Positions 38,839 to 48,571 are shown, counted from the first letter of the stretch. The stretch is DNA of 64,000 nucleotides from Candidatus Pantoea formicae (GCF_011752625.1 NZ_VWXD01000006.1:186001-250000); one strand, 5' to 3'. Notes: generated by a model not told the origin, from the letters alone. A program made the numbers and translations.

Positions 38839-40770
38839 ATGAAGCGTCTCTCTCTCAGCGCCATGAGTCTTGGCATTAAACTGTCTGTATTGACGTCTAT
38901 CAGCGTAGCCATTGTGCTGTTTGCCCTCACTTTGACCCTCAGCCATAACGCCGCTCGTCAACTGGAACAACTCGCCACAGACGATATGCAGAATCAGGTA
39001 TCCGGCATCAATGAGATGGCCACGATGTTCAATGCCACCTTGTCAGAAGAAGTGGCGAATTACACCAGACTGTTCCAGAGCTTTCTGCCCAAGCGCTTTA
39101 GCCGTGATGAAAGCGAACGCATTCAGGTGGGTGAGTTCAGCACCCCGACCCTGCGCGCAGGGCTGAAAACCCTTAATCTGGATCAAATCGCGGTGGATGA
39201 TTTTCTGGACCGCACCAGCGCGGTATCGACCATTTTTGTGCGCGACGGTGAGGATTATGTCCGTATCGCCACCTCATTGAAAAAGGAAGATGGCAACCGC
39301 GCGATAGGCACCAAACTGGATCGCAGCAGCGCGGCATGGCGCAGCGTGAATCAAGGGGAAGTGTATCGTGGCTTAACAACCCTGTTTGGCCATCGTTATA
39401 TCACGCAGTATCAGCCCGTTAAGGACGACAGTGGTAGCGTGATCGCCATTCTGTTCGTGGGTGTGCAAATCGATGCGCAATATGCGCTGATGCGTGACAA
39501 AGTGCTGGCACGCCATCTCGGTGATAGGGGCAGCTTCTTTGTGCTGAATGGTGCGCCGGGTAGCACACAAGGACAGTATCTGTTTGATCGCCAATCAGAA
39601 GGCCAATTACCGCGCTGGAATTCCGCCGTGCAACAACAGTTGCTCACGCAGCCAAAAGGCTTGCTGAGTATTGAACTCGATGGCGAAACCAAACTGCTGG
39701 CGTGGCAACAACTGCCGGGTTGGAACTGGGTGATTGCCGGGGAAGTCAGTCGCGCCAGCCTGCTCGAGCCAATCACTCAGAGCCGTAACCTGTTTATGGC
39801 GATGGGCCTTGCACTGGTGATCGCCTTTGCCGTGGGCTTTATGTGGTACAGCCGCCGCGCGATTACCCACCCATTACAGCAGGTGATCCATCTCGCGGAA
39901 CAATATGCAGCCGGTAACTTGCAGGCGCATCTCGACTCCTCACGCCTGGATGAAATCGGCCAACTGATCTCGGCCATCAATGGCATCGGTGATGGGCTTG
40001 AGAAAGTAGTGAGCCAGGTACGCCATGCCGCGCGTGATATCAGCCGGGGCACGGATACCATCGCGGCCAGTAGCTCCAGTATTAGCGAACAGATTGGTCG
40101 TCAGGCCAGCAGCGTGGAAGAGACCTCTGCCAGCATGGAACAGTTTGGCGCGACCGTGGCACAAACCGCCGCCAACGTGCGCCAGGCCATGGCGCTGGTG
40201 AGTGAAGCGGCCAGCACTGTCGATCAGGGTGGCAATACTGTCGCTCGCTCAGTGGAAACCATGACTGAAATTCGCATCGCATCACAGAGCATTGTCGACA
40301 TCACTCATGTCATTGAATCCATTGCCTTCCAGACCAATATTTTGGCGCTCAACGCTGCGGTTGAAGCCGCGCGTGCCGGTGAGCATGGCAAAGGCTTTGC
40401 AGTGGTAGCGGCGGAAGTTCGCGCCCTGGCGCAACGCAGCGCCACGGCGGCGAAAGAGATCGATACGTTAATCACGACCTCAATCGACAAAGTCGCGGCG
40501 GGACATACGCTTTCAGAGCAGACGCGTGAAGCGATGCAGCACATCGTCAGCCACATTGAGCAGGTAAAAACGCTAATGGGCGAAATCAATATTGCCGCAC
40601 AGGAGCAGGCGGCTGGCATTGGTCAGGTCAATCTGGCGATGAATCACATTGGCCAGGCCACCCATCAAAGCAGTGATATGGTTTCCCAATCCGAGTCCAC
40701 TGCACACACGCTAAGCCAGCAAGGCCATCATTTAACCCAGTTAGTGAGCGTTTTTCATTTAAAGGACTGA
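38839..40770 (+). CDS. Methyl-accepting chemotaxis protein with Cache sensor
   Basis: A 643-residue chemoreceptor. TM1 is at about 10-34, followed by a large periplasmic sensor at about 35-310 of the Cache_3-Cache_2 type (FVRDGEDYVRIATSLKKEDG and PVKDDSGSVIAILFVGVQID are its typical strands). TM2 is at about 315-335, HAMP at about 337-390, and the signalling domain includes NILALNAAVEAARAGEHGKG. Such sensors bind small organic acids or amines. No C-terminal CheR-docking pentapeptide is present (ends SVFHLKD). The start at 38839 was chosen because the upstream open frame crosses the Fur box and promoter. Confidence 0.92.
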   Translation: MKRLSLSAMSLGIKLSVLTSISVAIVLFALTLTLSHNAARQLEQLATDDMQNQVSGINEMATMFNATLSEEVANYTRLFQSFLPKRFSRDESERIQVGEFSTPTLRAGLKTLNLDQIAVDDFLDRTSAVSTIFVRDGEDYVRIATSLKKEDGNRAIGTKLDRSSAAWRSVNQGEVYRGLTTLFGHRYITQYQPVKDDSGSVIAILFVGVQIDAQYALMRDKVLARHLGDRGSFFVLNGAPGSTQGQYLFDRQSEGQLPRWNSAVQQQLLTQPKGLLSIELDGETKLLAWQQLPGWNWVIAGEVSRASLLEPITQSRNLFMAMGLALVIAFAVGFMWYSRRAITHPLQQVIHLAEQYAAGNLQAHLDSSRLDEIGQLISAINGIGDGLEKVVSQVRHAARDISRGTDTIAASSSSISEQIGRQASSVEETSASMEQFGATVAQTAANVRQAMALVSEAASTVDQGGNTVARSVETMTEIRIASQSIVDITHVIESIAFQTNILALNAAVEAARAGEHGKGFAVVAAEVRALAQRSATAAKEIDTLITTSIDKVAAGHTLSEQTREAMQHIVSHIEQVKTLMGEINIAAQEQAAGIGQVNLAMNHIGQATHQSSDMVSQSESTAHTLSQQGHHLTQLVSVFHLKD

Positions 40771-40826
40771 TACAAGCCAGGAAGATGGCATAAACTGGAG
40801 CTATCTTCCTCTTTCTGGAGCAAGCT

Positions 40827-41153
40827 ATGCGTCGCCTTTTTTTGGTCATAAGCCTGTTGTTAAGTGGCTGTGCTGCGTTCAAAACCACGCCTCAGGCACC
40901 GCCACCGCCCACCAGCCACGCGCAAGAGATTACTCGTGCGCAAAGTGACGGCTTGCGTAAACTCGGCAATATCACGGTCACCACACGTGGATCGCCCGAT
41001 GATGCGGAGCGCGCACTGGCCGCGCGAGCCAACCAACTGGGCGCGGTCTATTATCAAATTCTGATGCTGGATGAAACAACCCTGCCCGGTTTTTGGTATG
41101 GCACTGCCATTCTGTATGGCGCTCCCTCAACTGGCGCTGGCGCGCAGCAGTAA
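40827..41153 (+). CDS. bsmA: BsmA (YjfO), DUF1471 lipoprotein, biofilm peroxide resistance
   Basis: A 108-residue lipoprotein. The lipobox is LLLSGC, with Cys15. A Pro-rich linker (TTPQAPPPPTSH) is followed by the DUF1471/YhcN domain (GNITVTTRGSPDDAERALAA to YGTAILY). E. coli BsmA supports biofilm maturation under peroxide and acid stress. Its 3' end overlaps the convergent aidB 3' end by 27 bases. Confidence 0.9.
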   Translation: MRRLFLVISLLLSGCAAFKTTPQAPPPPTSHAQEITRAQSDGLRKLGNITVTTRGSPDDAERALAARANQLGAVYYQILMLDETTLPGFWYGTAILYGAPSTGAGAQQ

Positions 41154-42755
41154 ACGCGTGGCGAGATCGTCACTCAACGCGCGTCGGCCACGCATATCCA
41201 GCTGTTGATCACACCAGGCATCGGCCAGCGGCGGTTCTGCCACTTTGAGCAGCACAGCCGCACTCGCCAATTGTAATATCTCTTGCGTCACGTCTCGTGC
41301 CACGCCTTCACGCAGGTTATTCAATTGCAGCCGTAGCTGACGCCATCGACGATCAAAGTGACGGTTACTGCCTTTCACTGCATCGAACTCATCATTCAGC
41401 ATCGTCATCACATCCGCATGACGCCCTAAAACGCGCAATACGTCGAGGCACATGACATTACCCGAACCTTCCCAAATGCTGTTCACCGGCATTTCGCGAT
41501 AAAGGCGCGGCAGCTCACTCTCTTCGCAGTAACCCATCCCACCCAGCACTTCCATCGCTTCCGCCACAAACGGCATGCCCGCCTTGCAGATGCCGAATTT
41601 CGCGGCGGGAGTCAACAAGCGCGCATATAAGCGTTCATGCTCACTGGCGGGGGTTGACCAGGCTCGTGCCAGCCGTAATAGCAGCGCAGTCTGTCCCTCC
41701 AGTTGCAGCGCCTGCTGCGCCAGCACATAACGCATCAATGGCTGGTCGCTGAGGTTTTTTCCCATCACTTGACGCTGCTGCGCGTGGTGCAGAGCGATGG
41801 AGAGCGCTCGACGCATCAAACCATGGCTACCCAAGGCACAGTCAAAGCGCGTCATGCCACCCATCTTAAGGATCAAGCGGACGCCATCGCCCTCTTCGCC
41901 CATCAACCAGCCAATCGCGTCCTGAAACTCCACTTCGGCACTGGCATTGGAACGATTCCCCAATTTGTCTTTCAATCGTTCGATACGGATGGCATTACGC
42001 GTTCCATCCGGCAGCAGTCGTGGCAGGAAGAAACAGCTCAATCCCTGTGCCGTTTGCGCCAGAATCAAATGCGCATCACTTTGTGGCACCGAGAAGAACC
42101 ATTTGTGGCCGGTAATACGATAAGGCTCACCCGATCCCCGCACGCCAAGCGGTTCCGCGCGCGTCGTATTGCTCAAGACATCCGTACCGCCCTGTTTCTC
42201 CGTCATCCCCATACCAATCAACAGCCCGCGCTTTTGGCTGCCCGGCAGATGATGCGCATCGTAACGGTCGCTGAGCAGCGGTTCACGCCAGCTGGCGTAA
42301 GCGTCCGGCAGATGGTTTTGCAGCAGCGGGATGGCAGCGTGCGTCATGGTGACGGGACAAAGCGAACCCGCTTCCACTTGGGCATGCAGGATAAAACGCG
42401 CAGCACGCGCCACCATCGCATTGGGCTGCACATCCGGTTGCCAACTGAGATTGTGTAAGCGACTGGCACACAAGCCTTGCATCAAAAGATGCCACGCAGG
42501 ATGGAAGCGGACTTCATCGAGTCGTTCACCACGCGCGTCATAGCGCATCAATTCGGGTGCTTGAGTGTTGGCCAGGCGGCCTAATTCAAGCGATTCGGCG
42601 CTGCCAAGTTGCAGCCCGACGGAGGCGAGCCATTCACGATCCCAGCTGGCACCTTCACGGGTGACCGCTTCGACCAAGGCGCTGTCGCGGGTAAACAGGT
42701 TAGTGTTGCTGAGTGGTTGCGGTTGATTGAAAACACTGTGAGTTGTCCAAGGCAT
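41127..42755 (-). CDS. aidB: AidB, flavin-containing adaptive-response protein
   Basis: A 542-residue acyl-CoA-dehydrogenase-fold protein, equal to E. coli AidB in size and pattern (HSVFNQPQPLSNTNLFTRDS; GMGMTEKQGGTDVLSNTTRA; EVLGGMGYCEESELPRLYRE). AidB binds FAD and DNA and is induced by alkylating agents through Ada in E. coli. It is thought to shield DNA or destroy alkylators. The ATG at 42755 restores the E. coli-like N-terminus. No Ada box was identified by eye. It is convergent with bsmA, with overlapping ends. Confidence 0.95.
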   Translation of the reverse strand: MPWTTHSVFNQPQPLSNTNLFTRDSALVEAVTREGASWDREWLASVGLQLGSAESLELGRLANTQAPELMRYDARGERLDEVRFHPAWHLLMQGLCASRLHNLSWQPDVQPNAMVARAARFILHAQVEAGSLCPVTMTHAAIPLLQNHLPDAYASWREPLLSDRYDAHHLPGSQKRGLLIGMGMTEKQGGTDVLSNTTRAEPLGVRGSGEPYRITGHKWFFSVPQSDAHLILAQTAQGLSCFFLPRLLPDGTRNAIRIERLKDKLGNRSNASAEVEFQDAIGWLMGEEGDGVRLILKMGGMTRFDCALGSHGLMRRALSIALHHAQQRQVMGKNLSDQPLMRYVLAQQALQLEGQTALLLRLARAWSTPASEHERLYARLLTPAAKFGICKAGMPFVAEAMEVLGGMGYCEESELPRLYREMPVNSIWEGSGNVMCLDVLRVLGRHADVMTMLNDEFDAVKGSNRHFDRRWRQLRLQLNNLREGVARDVTQEILQLASAAVLLKVAEPPLADAWCDQQLDMRGRRALSDDLATRLLLRASAS

Positions 42756-42845
42756 CACATTGCATCCCCCATACTTGAACACATGGTTCAAGTATGGAGA
42801 GGATGTGCAGTTATGCCTGGTACAAAAACACTTTTGCGGCGAGGA

Positions 42846-43580
42846 TCACGCCTGACGCTGGCGCACCGCTTCAAACAGGCACACACCGGTCGCCACAGAG
42901 ACGTTCAGAGAAGAGACGCTACCTGCCATCGGGATGCTGATCAGCTCATCGCAATGCTCGCGAGTCAGACGACGCATCCCTTCGCCTTCTGCACCCATCA
43001 CCAGCGCCATTGGGCCGGTCATTTTGCTCTGATACACCGTGTGATCGGCTTCACCTGCGGTACCGACCACCCAAATGTTATATTCCTGCAGCAGACGTAA
43101 GGTGCGCGCCAGGTTGGTAACGCGAATCAACGGCACGTTTTCAGCGGCGCCGCTGGCGACTTTTTTCGCTGTGGCATTGAGTGGGGCGGCGCGGTCTTTG
43201 GGCACAATGACAGCATGCACGCCAGCGGCGTCTGCGCTACGCAGGCATGCGCCCAGGTTATGGGGATCGGTAACGCCATCCAGCACCAGCAAGAACGGCT
43301 TATCGAGGCTTTGCAGCAGGTCCGGCAGGTCGCCTTCCTGATAGTTCTTGCCTTGCTTGACGCGCGCCACAATGCCCTGATGCACCCCGCCTTCCACCTG
43401 GCTATCCAGCCATTGACGGTTAGCCACCTGCACTACGATCCCCTGAGCTTCCAGTGCGGCAATCAGTGGCTGCAGGCGACGATCGTCACGGCCTTTGAGA
43501 ATAAAGACTTCCTGAAAACGCTGAGGATCACGTTCCAGCAGCGCCTGCACGGCATGAATACCAAAAATTATTTCACTCAT
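42846..43580 (-). CDS. rlmB: RlmB, 23S rRNA Gm2251 methyltransferase
   Basis: A 244-residue SPOUT methyltransferase. It has an N-terminal rRNA-binding domain (MSEIIFGIHAVQALLERDPQ) and a knotted catalytic domain with the motifs LVLDGVTDPHNLGACLRSAD, ALVMGAEGEGMRRL and IPMAGSVSSLNVSVA. It 2'-O-methylates G2251 in the P loop of 23S rRNA. The ATG at 43580 matches E. coli; the open frame further upstream runs through a palindrome repeat. It follows rnr in the nsrR-rnr-rlmB operon. Confidence 0.96.
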   Translation of the reverse strand: MSEIIFGIHAVQALLERDPQRFQEVFILKGRDDRRLQPLIAALEAQGIVVQVANRQWLDSQVEGGVHQGIVARVKQGKNYQEGDLPDLLQSLDKPFLLVLDGVTDPHNLGACLRSADAAGVHAVIVPKDRAAPLNATAKKVASGAAENVPLIRVTNLARTLRLLQEYNIWVVGTAGEADHTVYQSKMTGPMALVMGAEGEGMRRLTREHCDELISIPMAGSVSSLNVSVATGVCLFEAVRQRQA

Positions 43581-43630
43581 TTGTTTGCTCAAGGTTGGAT
43601 GTAGATATTTGAATATTGGGGTAATAACCA

Positions 43631-43729
43631 GGTGCGCATAAATGCGCACCCTACAAAACGCGCTATTCTGACGTACGGTAGCCATTACAACAGGCTGACC
43701 TTACGTAGGGGCGCCATTTATGGCGACCC
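43631..43729. repeat. Paired short palindromes, copy 5
   Basis: GGTGCGCATAAATGCGCACC (43631-43650), followed by CCTACAAAACGCG, is identical to the first stem at 8944-8963. It faces GGGCGCC-ATTTAT-GGCGACCC (about 43708-43729), preceded by GTAG. It lies within the operon between rnr and rlmB. Confidence 0.84.
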
Positions 43730-43773
43730 TTGCATCAAGATGCGATCAGCCCTTCAGGCCTCGCGCCCCAGCC

Positions 43774-46224
43774 TCAGGCTTCGTTAGGTTTCTTCTTCGG
43801 CCCACGCTTGGCCTTTGTGGCGGCGGCGATTTTACGGGTTTTCTCTGAGACTTTTTTGCCTTTTTTCTCAGTTTTTGCCGGTTTTTCAGCAACCGCTGAC
43901 TTTTTCTTATCACCACGGAATGCAGAATCAGGCTCGAAAGTGCCTTTTTTACCCGCATCACGGCGGCGCTTAGCCGGTGGTTTACCGCCGCGCTTCTCAC
44001 GTTCACGCTCGGTTTTACCCTCACCGCGCGGCACGCGTTTGCTGGAGATCAGCGCGAAGTCGATTTTTCTTTCGTCCATATGCACCGCTTCGACACGGAC
44101 TTCAACAGCATCGCCAAGGCGATAAGTACGGCCACCTGACTCACCGATCAGACGTTGACCAATCGGATCGAAGCGATAGTAATCGTTATCCAGCGTGGAA
44201 ACGTGGACCAAACCATCGATAAACAGGTCATTGAGACGGACAAAGAAACCAAAGCCAGTGACGCTGGAGATCACGCCGTTGAAGACGTTACCCACCTGAT
44301 CCTGCATAAAGTCACACTTCAGCCAATCGGCCACATCACGCGTTGCTTCGTCAGCGCGGCGTTCGGTCATCGAACAGTGCTGGCCGAGTTGCAGCATCTG
44401 CTGCATGTCGTAGTGATAGCCACCGTTTGGTGTGGTATTGCCCTTCAGCGTGCCCTGCTCTTTGGCCAGCAGATACTTAATGGCACGGTGCAGCAGCAGA
44501 TCGGGATAACGACGAATCGGCGAGGTAAAGTGCGCGTATGACTGAAGCGCCAGACCAAAGTGGCCACGGTTCTCAGGATCGTAAACTGCCTGCTTCATCG
44601 AGCGCAGCAGCATGGTTTGCAGCATTTCCGCATCGGGGCGATCGGCCACTTGCTTTAACAAATCGGCATAATCGATGGGGTTCGGTTTCGCGCCGCCCGG
44701 CAGACTCAAGCCCAGCTCGTTCAACACGGTACGGAAGCTTTTGATGCTGTCTTCCGTTGGACGATCGTGATCGCGGAACAGCGAAGGTTCCTGATTTTTC
44801 TCGACAAAGCGAGCAGAGGCAATGTTCGCGAGAATCATGCACTCTTCAATCAACTTGTGCGCGTCATTGCGTACGGTGCGTTCCACGCGATCAATGCGAC
44901 GTTCAGCATTGAAAATAAATTTGGCTTCTTCAGTTTCAAAGGAGATGCCGCCACGCTGTTCACGTGCAATTTCCAGCGCCTGATACATTTGATGCAGCTC
45001 TTCCAGATGCTTCACCTGCGCGGCGTACTGCTCGCGCAACTCAGCATCACCCTGCAGAATGTTCCACACTTTGGTGTAGGTCAGACGCGCATGGGAGTTC
45101 ATCACCGCTTCATAATGTTTGAAACCGGTCAGCTTACCGCCCGCAGAGACCGTCATCTCGCAGACCATGCACAGGCGATCCACCTGTGGATTGAGTGAGC
45201 AGAGGCCGTTAGAGAGAATCTCTGGCAGCATCGGCACCACTTGAGAGGGGAAGTACACGGAGGTGCCGCGCTGGTGCGCTTCCGCATCCAGTGCCGTACC
45301 CGGACGCACGTAATAACTCACATCGGCAATCGCCACCCAGAGACGCCAGCCACCACCGCGTTTTTTCTCACAGTACACCGCATCATCAAAGTCACGCGCA
45401 TCTTCACCATCAATGGTGACCAGCGGTAACTTGCGCAGATCGACGCGGCCTTGTTTCGCCGCTTCTGGCACTTGCTCATTTAGCTTAGAAATCTCTTTCT
45501 CAACTTCTTCCGGCCAGGTATGGGGGATCTCGTGGGTGCGCAGCGCCATATCGACTGCCAAGCCGGTGCCCATATTATCGCCAAGAATCTCGGTAACCTT
45601 GCCGATGGCTTTGGTGCGGCGGGTTGAGCGCTGCACGATCTCTACGACCACCACTGAGCCCATGCGCGCGCCCTGGGTTTCTTCCTGCGGGATCAGGATA
45701 TCAAAGCTCAGGCGGCTGTCATCCGGCACCACAAAACCTGTACCGGCATCGGTAAAGTAGCGGCCCACAATCTGGCTATTACGCGGTTCCAGCACGCGCA
45801 CGACGCGTGCCTCACGACGACCTTTACGATCCGCACTGCCCGGCTGCGCCAGAATCACATCACCGTGCAGGCAAAATTTCATCTGCTCAGCAGAGAGATA
45901 AAAATCGTCTTTCTGGCCTTCCACGCGCAGGAAGCCATAGCCATCACGATGGCCAATCACTTTGCCGCGCAGTAAGTCGAGGCGCTCTGGCAAGGCGTAA
46001 CATTGACGACGGGTAAACACCAGCTGACCGTCGCGCTCCATGGCGCGCAGACGACGGCGCAGCGCTTCGAGCTGCTCTTCGCTGGTGATATTCAATTCCT
46101 GGGCAATTTCATCACGATTGATGGGTTTCTCACGCTTTTCAAACAGCGCCAGAATAAATTCGCGGCTTGGAATGGGGTTGTCGTACTTCTCTGCTTCTCT
46201 ATCCTGGAAAGGATCTTTTGACAT
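43774..46224 (-). CDS. rnr: RNase R, 3'-5' exoribonuclease
   Basis: An 816-residue RNase R. A helix-turn-helix-like N-terminus is followed by two cold-shock domains (about 85-245), the RNB catalytic domain (about 260-590) with the metal-binding TIDGEDARDFDDAVYC, an S1 domain (about 640-725) and a Lys-rich tail (about 730-816, ending KRGPKKKPNEA). It degrades structured RNA and works with SmpB/tmRNA in trans-translation. The ATG at 46224 is supported by GGAGGA. The basic tail recruits it to stalled ribosomes. The gene lies 16 bases after nsrR. Confidence 0.97.
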   Translation of the reverse strand: MSKDPFQDREAEKYDNPIPSREFILALFEKREKPINRDEIAQELNITSEEQLEALRRRLRAMERDGQLVFTRRQCYALPERLDLLRGKVIGHRDGYGFLRVEGQKDDFYLSAEQMKFCLHGDVILAQPGSADRKGRREARVVRVLEPRNSQIVGRYFTDAGTGFVVPDDSRLSFDILIPQEETQGARMGSVVVVEIVQRSTRRTKAIGKVTEILGDNMGTGLAVDMALRTHEIPHTWPEEVEKEISKLNEQVPEAAKQGRVDLRKLPLVTIDGEDARDFDDAVYCEKKRGGGWRLWVAIADVSYYVRPGTALDAEAHQRGTSVYFPSQVVPMLPEILSNGLCSLNPQVDRLCMVCEMTVSAGGKLTGFKHYEAVMNSHARLTYTKVWNILQGDAELREQYAAQVKHLEELHQMYQALEIAREQRGGISFETEEAKFIFNAERRIDRVERTVRNDAHKLIEECMILANIASARFVEKNQEPSLFRDHDRPTEDSIKSFRTVLNELGLSLPGGAKPNPIDYADLLKQVADRPDAEMLQTMLLRSMKQAVYDPENRGHFGLALQSYAHFTSPIRRYPDLLLHRAIKYLLAKEQGTLKGNTTPNGGYHYDMQQMLQLGQHCSMTERRADEATRDVADWLKCDFMQDQVGNVFNGVISSVTGFGFFVRLNDLFIDGLVHVSTLDNDYYRFDPIGQRLIGESGGRTYRLGDAVEVRVEAVHMDERKIDFALISSKRVPRGEGKTEREREKRGGKPPAKRRRDAGKKGTFEPDSAFRGDKKKSAVAEKPAKTEKKGKKVSEKTRKIAAATKAKRGPKKKPNEA

Positions 46225-46240
46225 TACGGTTCCTCCGATG

Positions 46241-46684
46241 TCATTTAATTTGGATTGCCACCGGCGGTTCGGACAATAAAATTTGGTACAGCGAATCGTT
46301 ATCTTTGACCAGGTCAGCCAGCGTGTAGTTATCCAATTCCTGCAGGAAAAGTTGGACCGCACTGTTCAGTGCATTACGCAGACGACAGGCTGGGGTGATA
46401 GCACACTCTTCACAGTTCACCAGCTGCAAAGGCTCCATTTTTCTCACAACCTGGCCAATCACGATTTTTTCCGGGTCCATGCCTAAACGAATTCCGCCGT
46501 TTTTACCGCGTGTTGCGGCGACAAAGCCAGCCCGGCTCAGTTGATTGATGATTTTAACCATATGGTTACGCGACACTCCGTAGGTGTCGGTGACTTCGGT
46601 AATGTTGGTCTGCTTACCTTCCGGCAACGTCGCCATGTAAATCAGCGCACGCAGACCATAATCGGTAAAACTTGTTAGTTGCAC
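46241..46684 (-). CDS. nsrR: NsrR, nitric-oxide-sensing Rrf2-family repressor
   Basis: A 147-residue Rrf2 protein. The winged helix (QLTSFTDYGLRALIYMATLP; YGVSRNHMVKIINQLSRAGF) and the Fe-S ligand region NCEECAITPACRL are present. NsrR represses NO-detoxifying genes such as hmpA until NO attacks its cluster. The cysteine spacing here is Cx2Cx5C, two residues shorter in the first interval than the Cx4Cx5C of E. coli. The start is GTG at 46684. First gene of nsrR-rnr-rlmB. Confidence 0.93.
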   Translation of the reverse strand: MQLTSFTDYGLRALIYMATLPEGKQTNITEVTDTYGVSRNHMVKIINQLSRAGFVAATRGKNGGIRLGMDPEKIVIGQVVRKMEPLQLVNCEECAITPACRLRNALNSAVQLFLQELDNYTLADLVKDNDSLYQILLSEPPVAIQIK

Positions 46685-46847
46685 ATATACCTCGGTGAAT
46701 CATCGGGCGTTAGGGTTATGCGCCGGTCGGCGTGGTGTTTAAGTATGATGATAAACCAGTGTGTGAAGGCCGGTGCGTTTTTTTCAGGCAAGTATCGATA
46801 ACTGCAAGAAAAAAGAGAGTGAGCGGAGTCAAAGAGCGGATAAACAA

Positions 46848-46868
46848 AGGCCGGACTATGTCCGGCCT
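46848..46868 (-). terminator. Terminator of purA
   Basis: The stem AGGCCGGAC/GTCCGGCCT with a three-base loop, followed by TTTGTTTA on the minus strand, begins eight bases after the purA stop. Confidence 0.88.
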
Positions 46869-46875
46869 GAGAAGA

Positions 46876-48174
46876 TTATGCGTCGAACGGGTCGCGCAGA
46901 ATCATGGTCTCACTACGGTCCGGGCCAGTAGAAATAATATCAATCGGCACACCGGTCACTTCTTCTACACGCTTAATGTAATCACGTGCTGCCTGTGGCA
47001 AACCTTCCAGCGTCTTCACGCCAAAGGTGGTTTCGCTCCAGCCTGGCATGGTTTCGTAGATTGGCTCAATGCCTTCCCAACCTTCCGCAGCCAGTGGCGT
47101 GGTGGTCATTTCGCGGCCATCAGGCATACGATAAGCCACACAGATTTTCACTTCTTTCAGGCCATCCAACACGTCCAGTTTGGTCATGCAGAAACCTGAC
47201 AGAGAGTTGATTTGTACCGCACGACGTACTGCAACCGCATCCAGCCAGCCAGTACGACGACGACGACCGGTGGTCGCGCCAAACTCGTGGCCCTGTGCAC
47301 ACAGGAACTCACCGGTTTCATCAAACAGTTCGGTTGGGAATGGACCTGCACCCACGCGAGTTGAGTAAGCTTTCACGATACCCAGCACATAATCGACGTA
47401 ACGCGGACCGATACCAGAACCGGTCGCTACGCCACCCGCGGTGGTGTTCGACGAGGTCACATACGGATAAGTACCGTGGTCGATATCCAGCAGCGTACCC
47501 TGCGCACCTTCGAACATGATCAGATCGCCACGCTTACGCGCGCCGTCCAACAGGTCAGAAACGTCAACCACCATGCTGGTCAGAATGTCAGCCACAGCCA
47601 ACGTATCGCTCAGCACTTTTTCGTAGTCAACCGCATCGGTTTTGTAGTAATTAACCAGCTGGAAGTTATAGAAATCGACGATTTCTTTCAACTTAACGGC
47701 GAAGGTTTCTTTGTTGAAGAGATCGCTCACGCGCAGACCGCGACGTGCAACTTTATCTTCGTAAGCTGGACCGATACCACGACCGGTAGTACCGATAGCT
47801 TTGGCGCCACGCGCTTTCTCGCGCGCCACGTCCATCGCGACGTGATATTGGAGAATCAGTGGACATGCTTCAGAGATCAGCAGACGTTCACGTACCGGCA
47901 CACCGCGCTCTTCCAAGCCTTTCATCTCTTTCATCAGCGCTTCAGGTGAAAGCACAACACCATTACCAATGATGCTGGTCACGTTATCACGCAGGATGCC
48001 AGATGGAATTAAGTGGAGGACGGTTTTTTCACCGTTGATGACAAGTGTATGGCCTGCATTGTGGCCACCCTGGTAACGCACAACGTAATTCGCGCGTTCA
48101 GTCAGAAGGTCTACGATCTTACCTTTACCTTCGTCACCCCATTGGGTGCCCAGTACGACGACGTTCTTACCCAT
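46876..48174 (-). CDS. purA: Adenylosuccinate synthetase
   Basis: A 432-residue enzyme that makes adenylosuccinate from IMP, aspartate and GTP, the first step towards AMP. The phosphate loop GTQWGDEGKGKIVDLLTERA is near the N-terminus, GGHNAGHT follows, and the IMP-binding TTGRGIGPAYEDK lies near residues 130-142. The dimer's basic loop RRRRTGWLDAVA is also present. It is preceded by yjeT. Confidence 0.98.
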   Translation of the reverse strand: MGKNVVVLGTQWGDEGKGKIVDLLTERANYVVRYQGGHNAGHTLVINGEKTVLHLIPSGILRDNVTSIIGNGVVLSPEALMKEMKGLEERGVPVRERLLISEACPLILQYHVAMDVAREKARGAKAIGTTGRGIGPAYEDKVARRGLRVSDLFNKETFAVKLKEIVDFYNFQLVNYYKTDAVDYEKVLSDTLAVADILTSMVVDVSDLLDGARKRGDLIMFEGAQGTLLDIDHGTYPYVTSSNTTAGGVATGSGIGPRYVDYVLGIVKAYSTRVGAGPFPTELFDETGEFLCAQGHEFGATTGRRRRTGWLDAVAVRRAVQINSLSGFCMTKLDVLDGLKEVKICVAYRMPDGREMTTTPLAAEGWEGIEPIYETMPGWSETTFGVKTLEGLPQAARDYIKRVEEVTGVPIDIISTGPDRSETMILRDPFDA

Positions 48175-48351
48175 TTTTTCAAAATCACCGATTGCTTAAA
48201 AATGGATTCTACCACCGGATTTTGTCTCTTTCAGCACTTTTAGCATACGATTGCGCGGTTTTTTGCCTGAGTTTTGGTCAACTCACAACATGTAGGGGAA
48301 ATCATGATGGCAAAACACAATTTATCCATGCGACATCACAAAAATTCAGAT

Positions 48352-48552
48352 TCAACCATTCGCATGGACGCTGAGCATGTAATAAATCACAACACCTGCC
48401 ACCACCAAGCCACCGCCAAAACGATGCAGGATGCGGTCGGGTAATTGCGCCATCGACAAGATCATGCGACGCCAGATGCGTGGCAGGAACATCGGTCCCA
48501 ACCCTTCCAGCACCAAAACGAGCGCGAGTGCCATCCAGATGGTTGTGTTCAT
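48352..48552 (-). CDS. yjeT: YjeT, DUF2065 small membrane protein
   Basis: A 66-residue protein with two hydrophobic segments (about 5-24 and 46-62) joined by a basic loop (PRIWRRMILSMAQLPDRILH). It belongs to DUF2065, a conserved enterobacterial family of unknown function. It lies between hflC and purA as in E. coli, but the hflC terminator is upstream of it, so it needs its own promoter and probably leads the purA transcript. Confidence 0.93.
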   Translation of the reverse strand: MNTTIWMALALVLVLEGLGPMFLPRIWRRMILSMAQLPDRILHRFGGGLVVAGVVIYYMLSVHANG

Positions 48553-48571
48553 TGTATTTTTCCCAAAAAAA

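Noticed and set aside
8944..43729. CRISPR-like interpretation of the repeated palindromes
   Set aside because: Copies are kilobases apart, not in arrays with regular spacers, and no cas gene is present.
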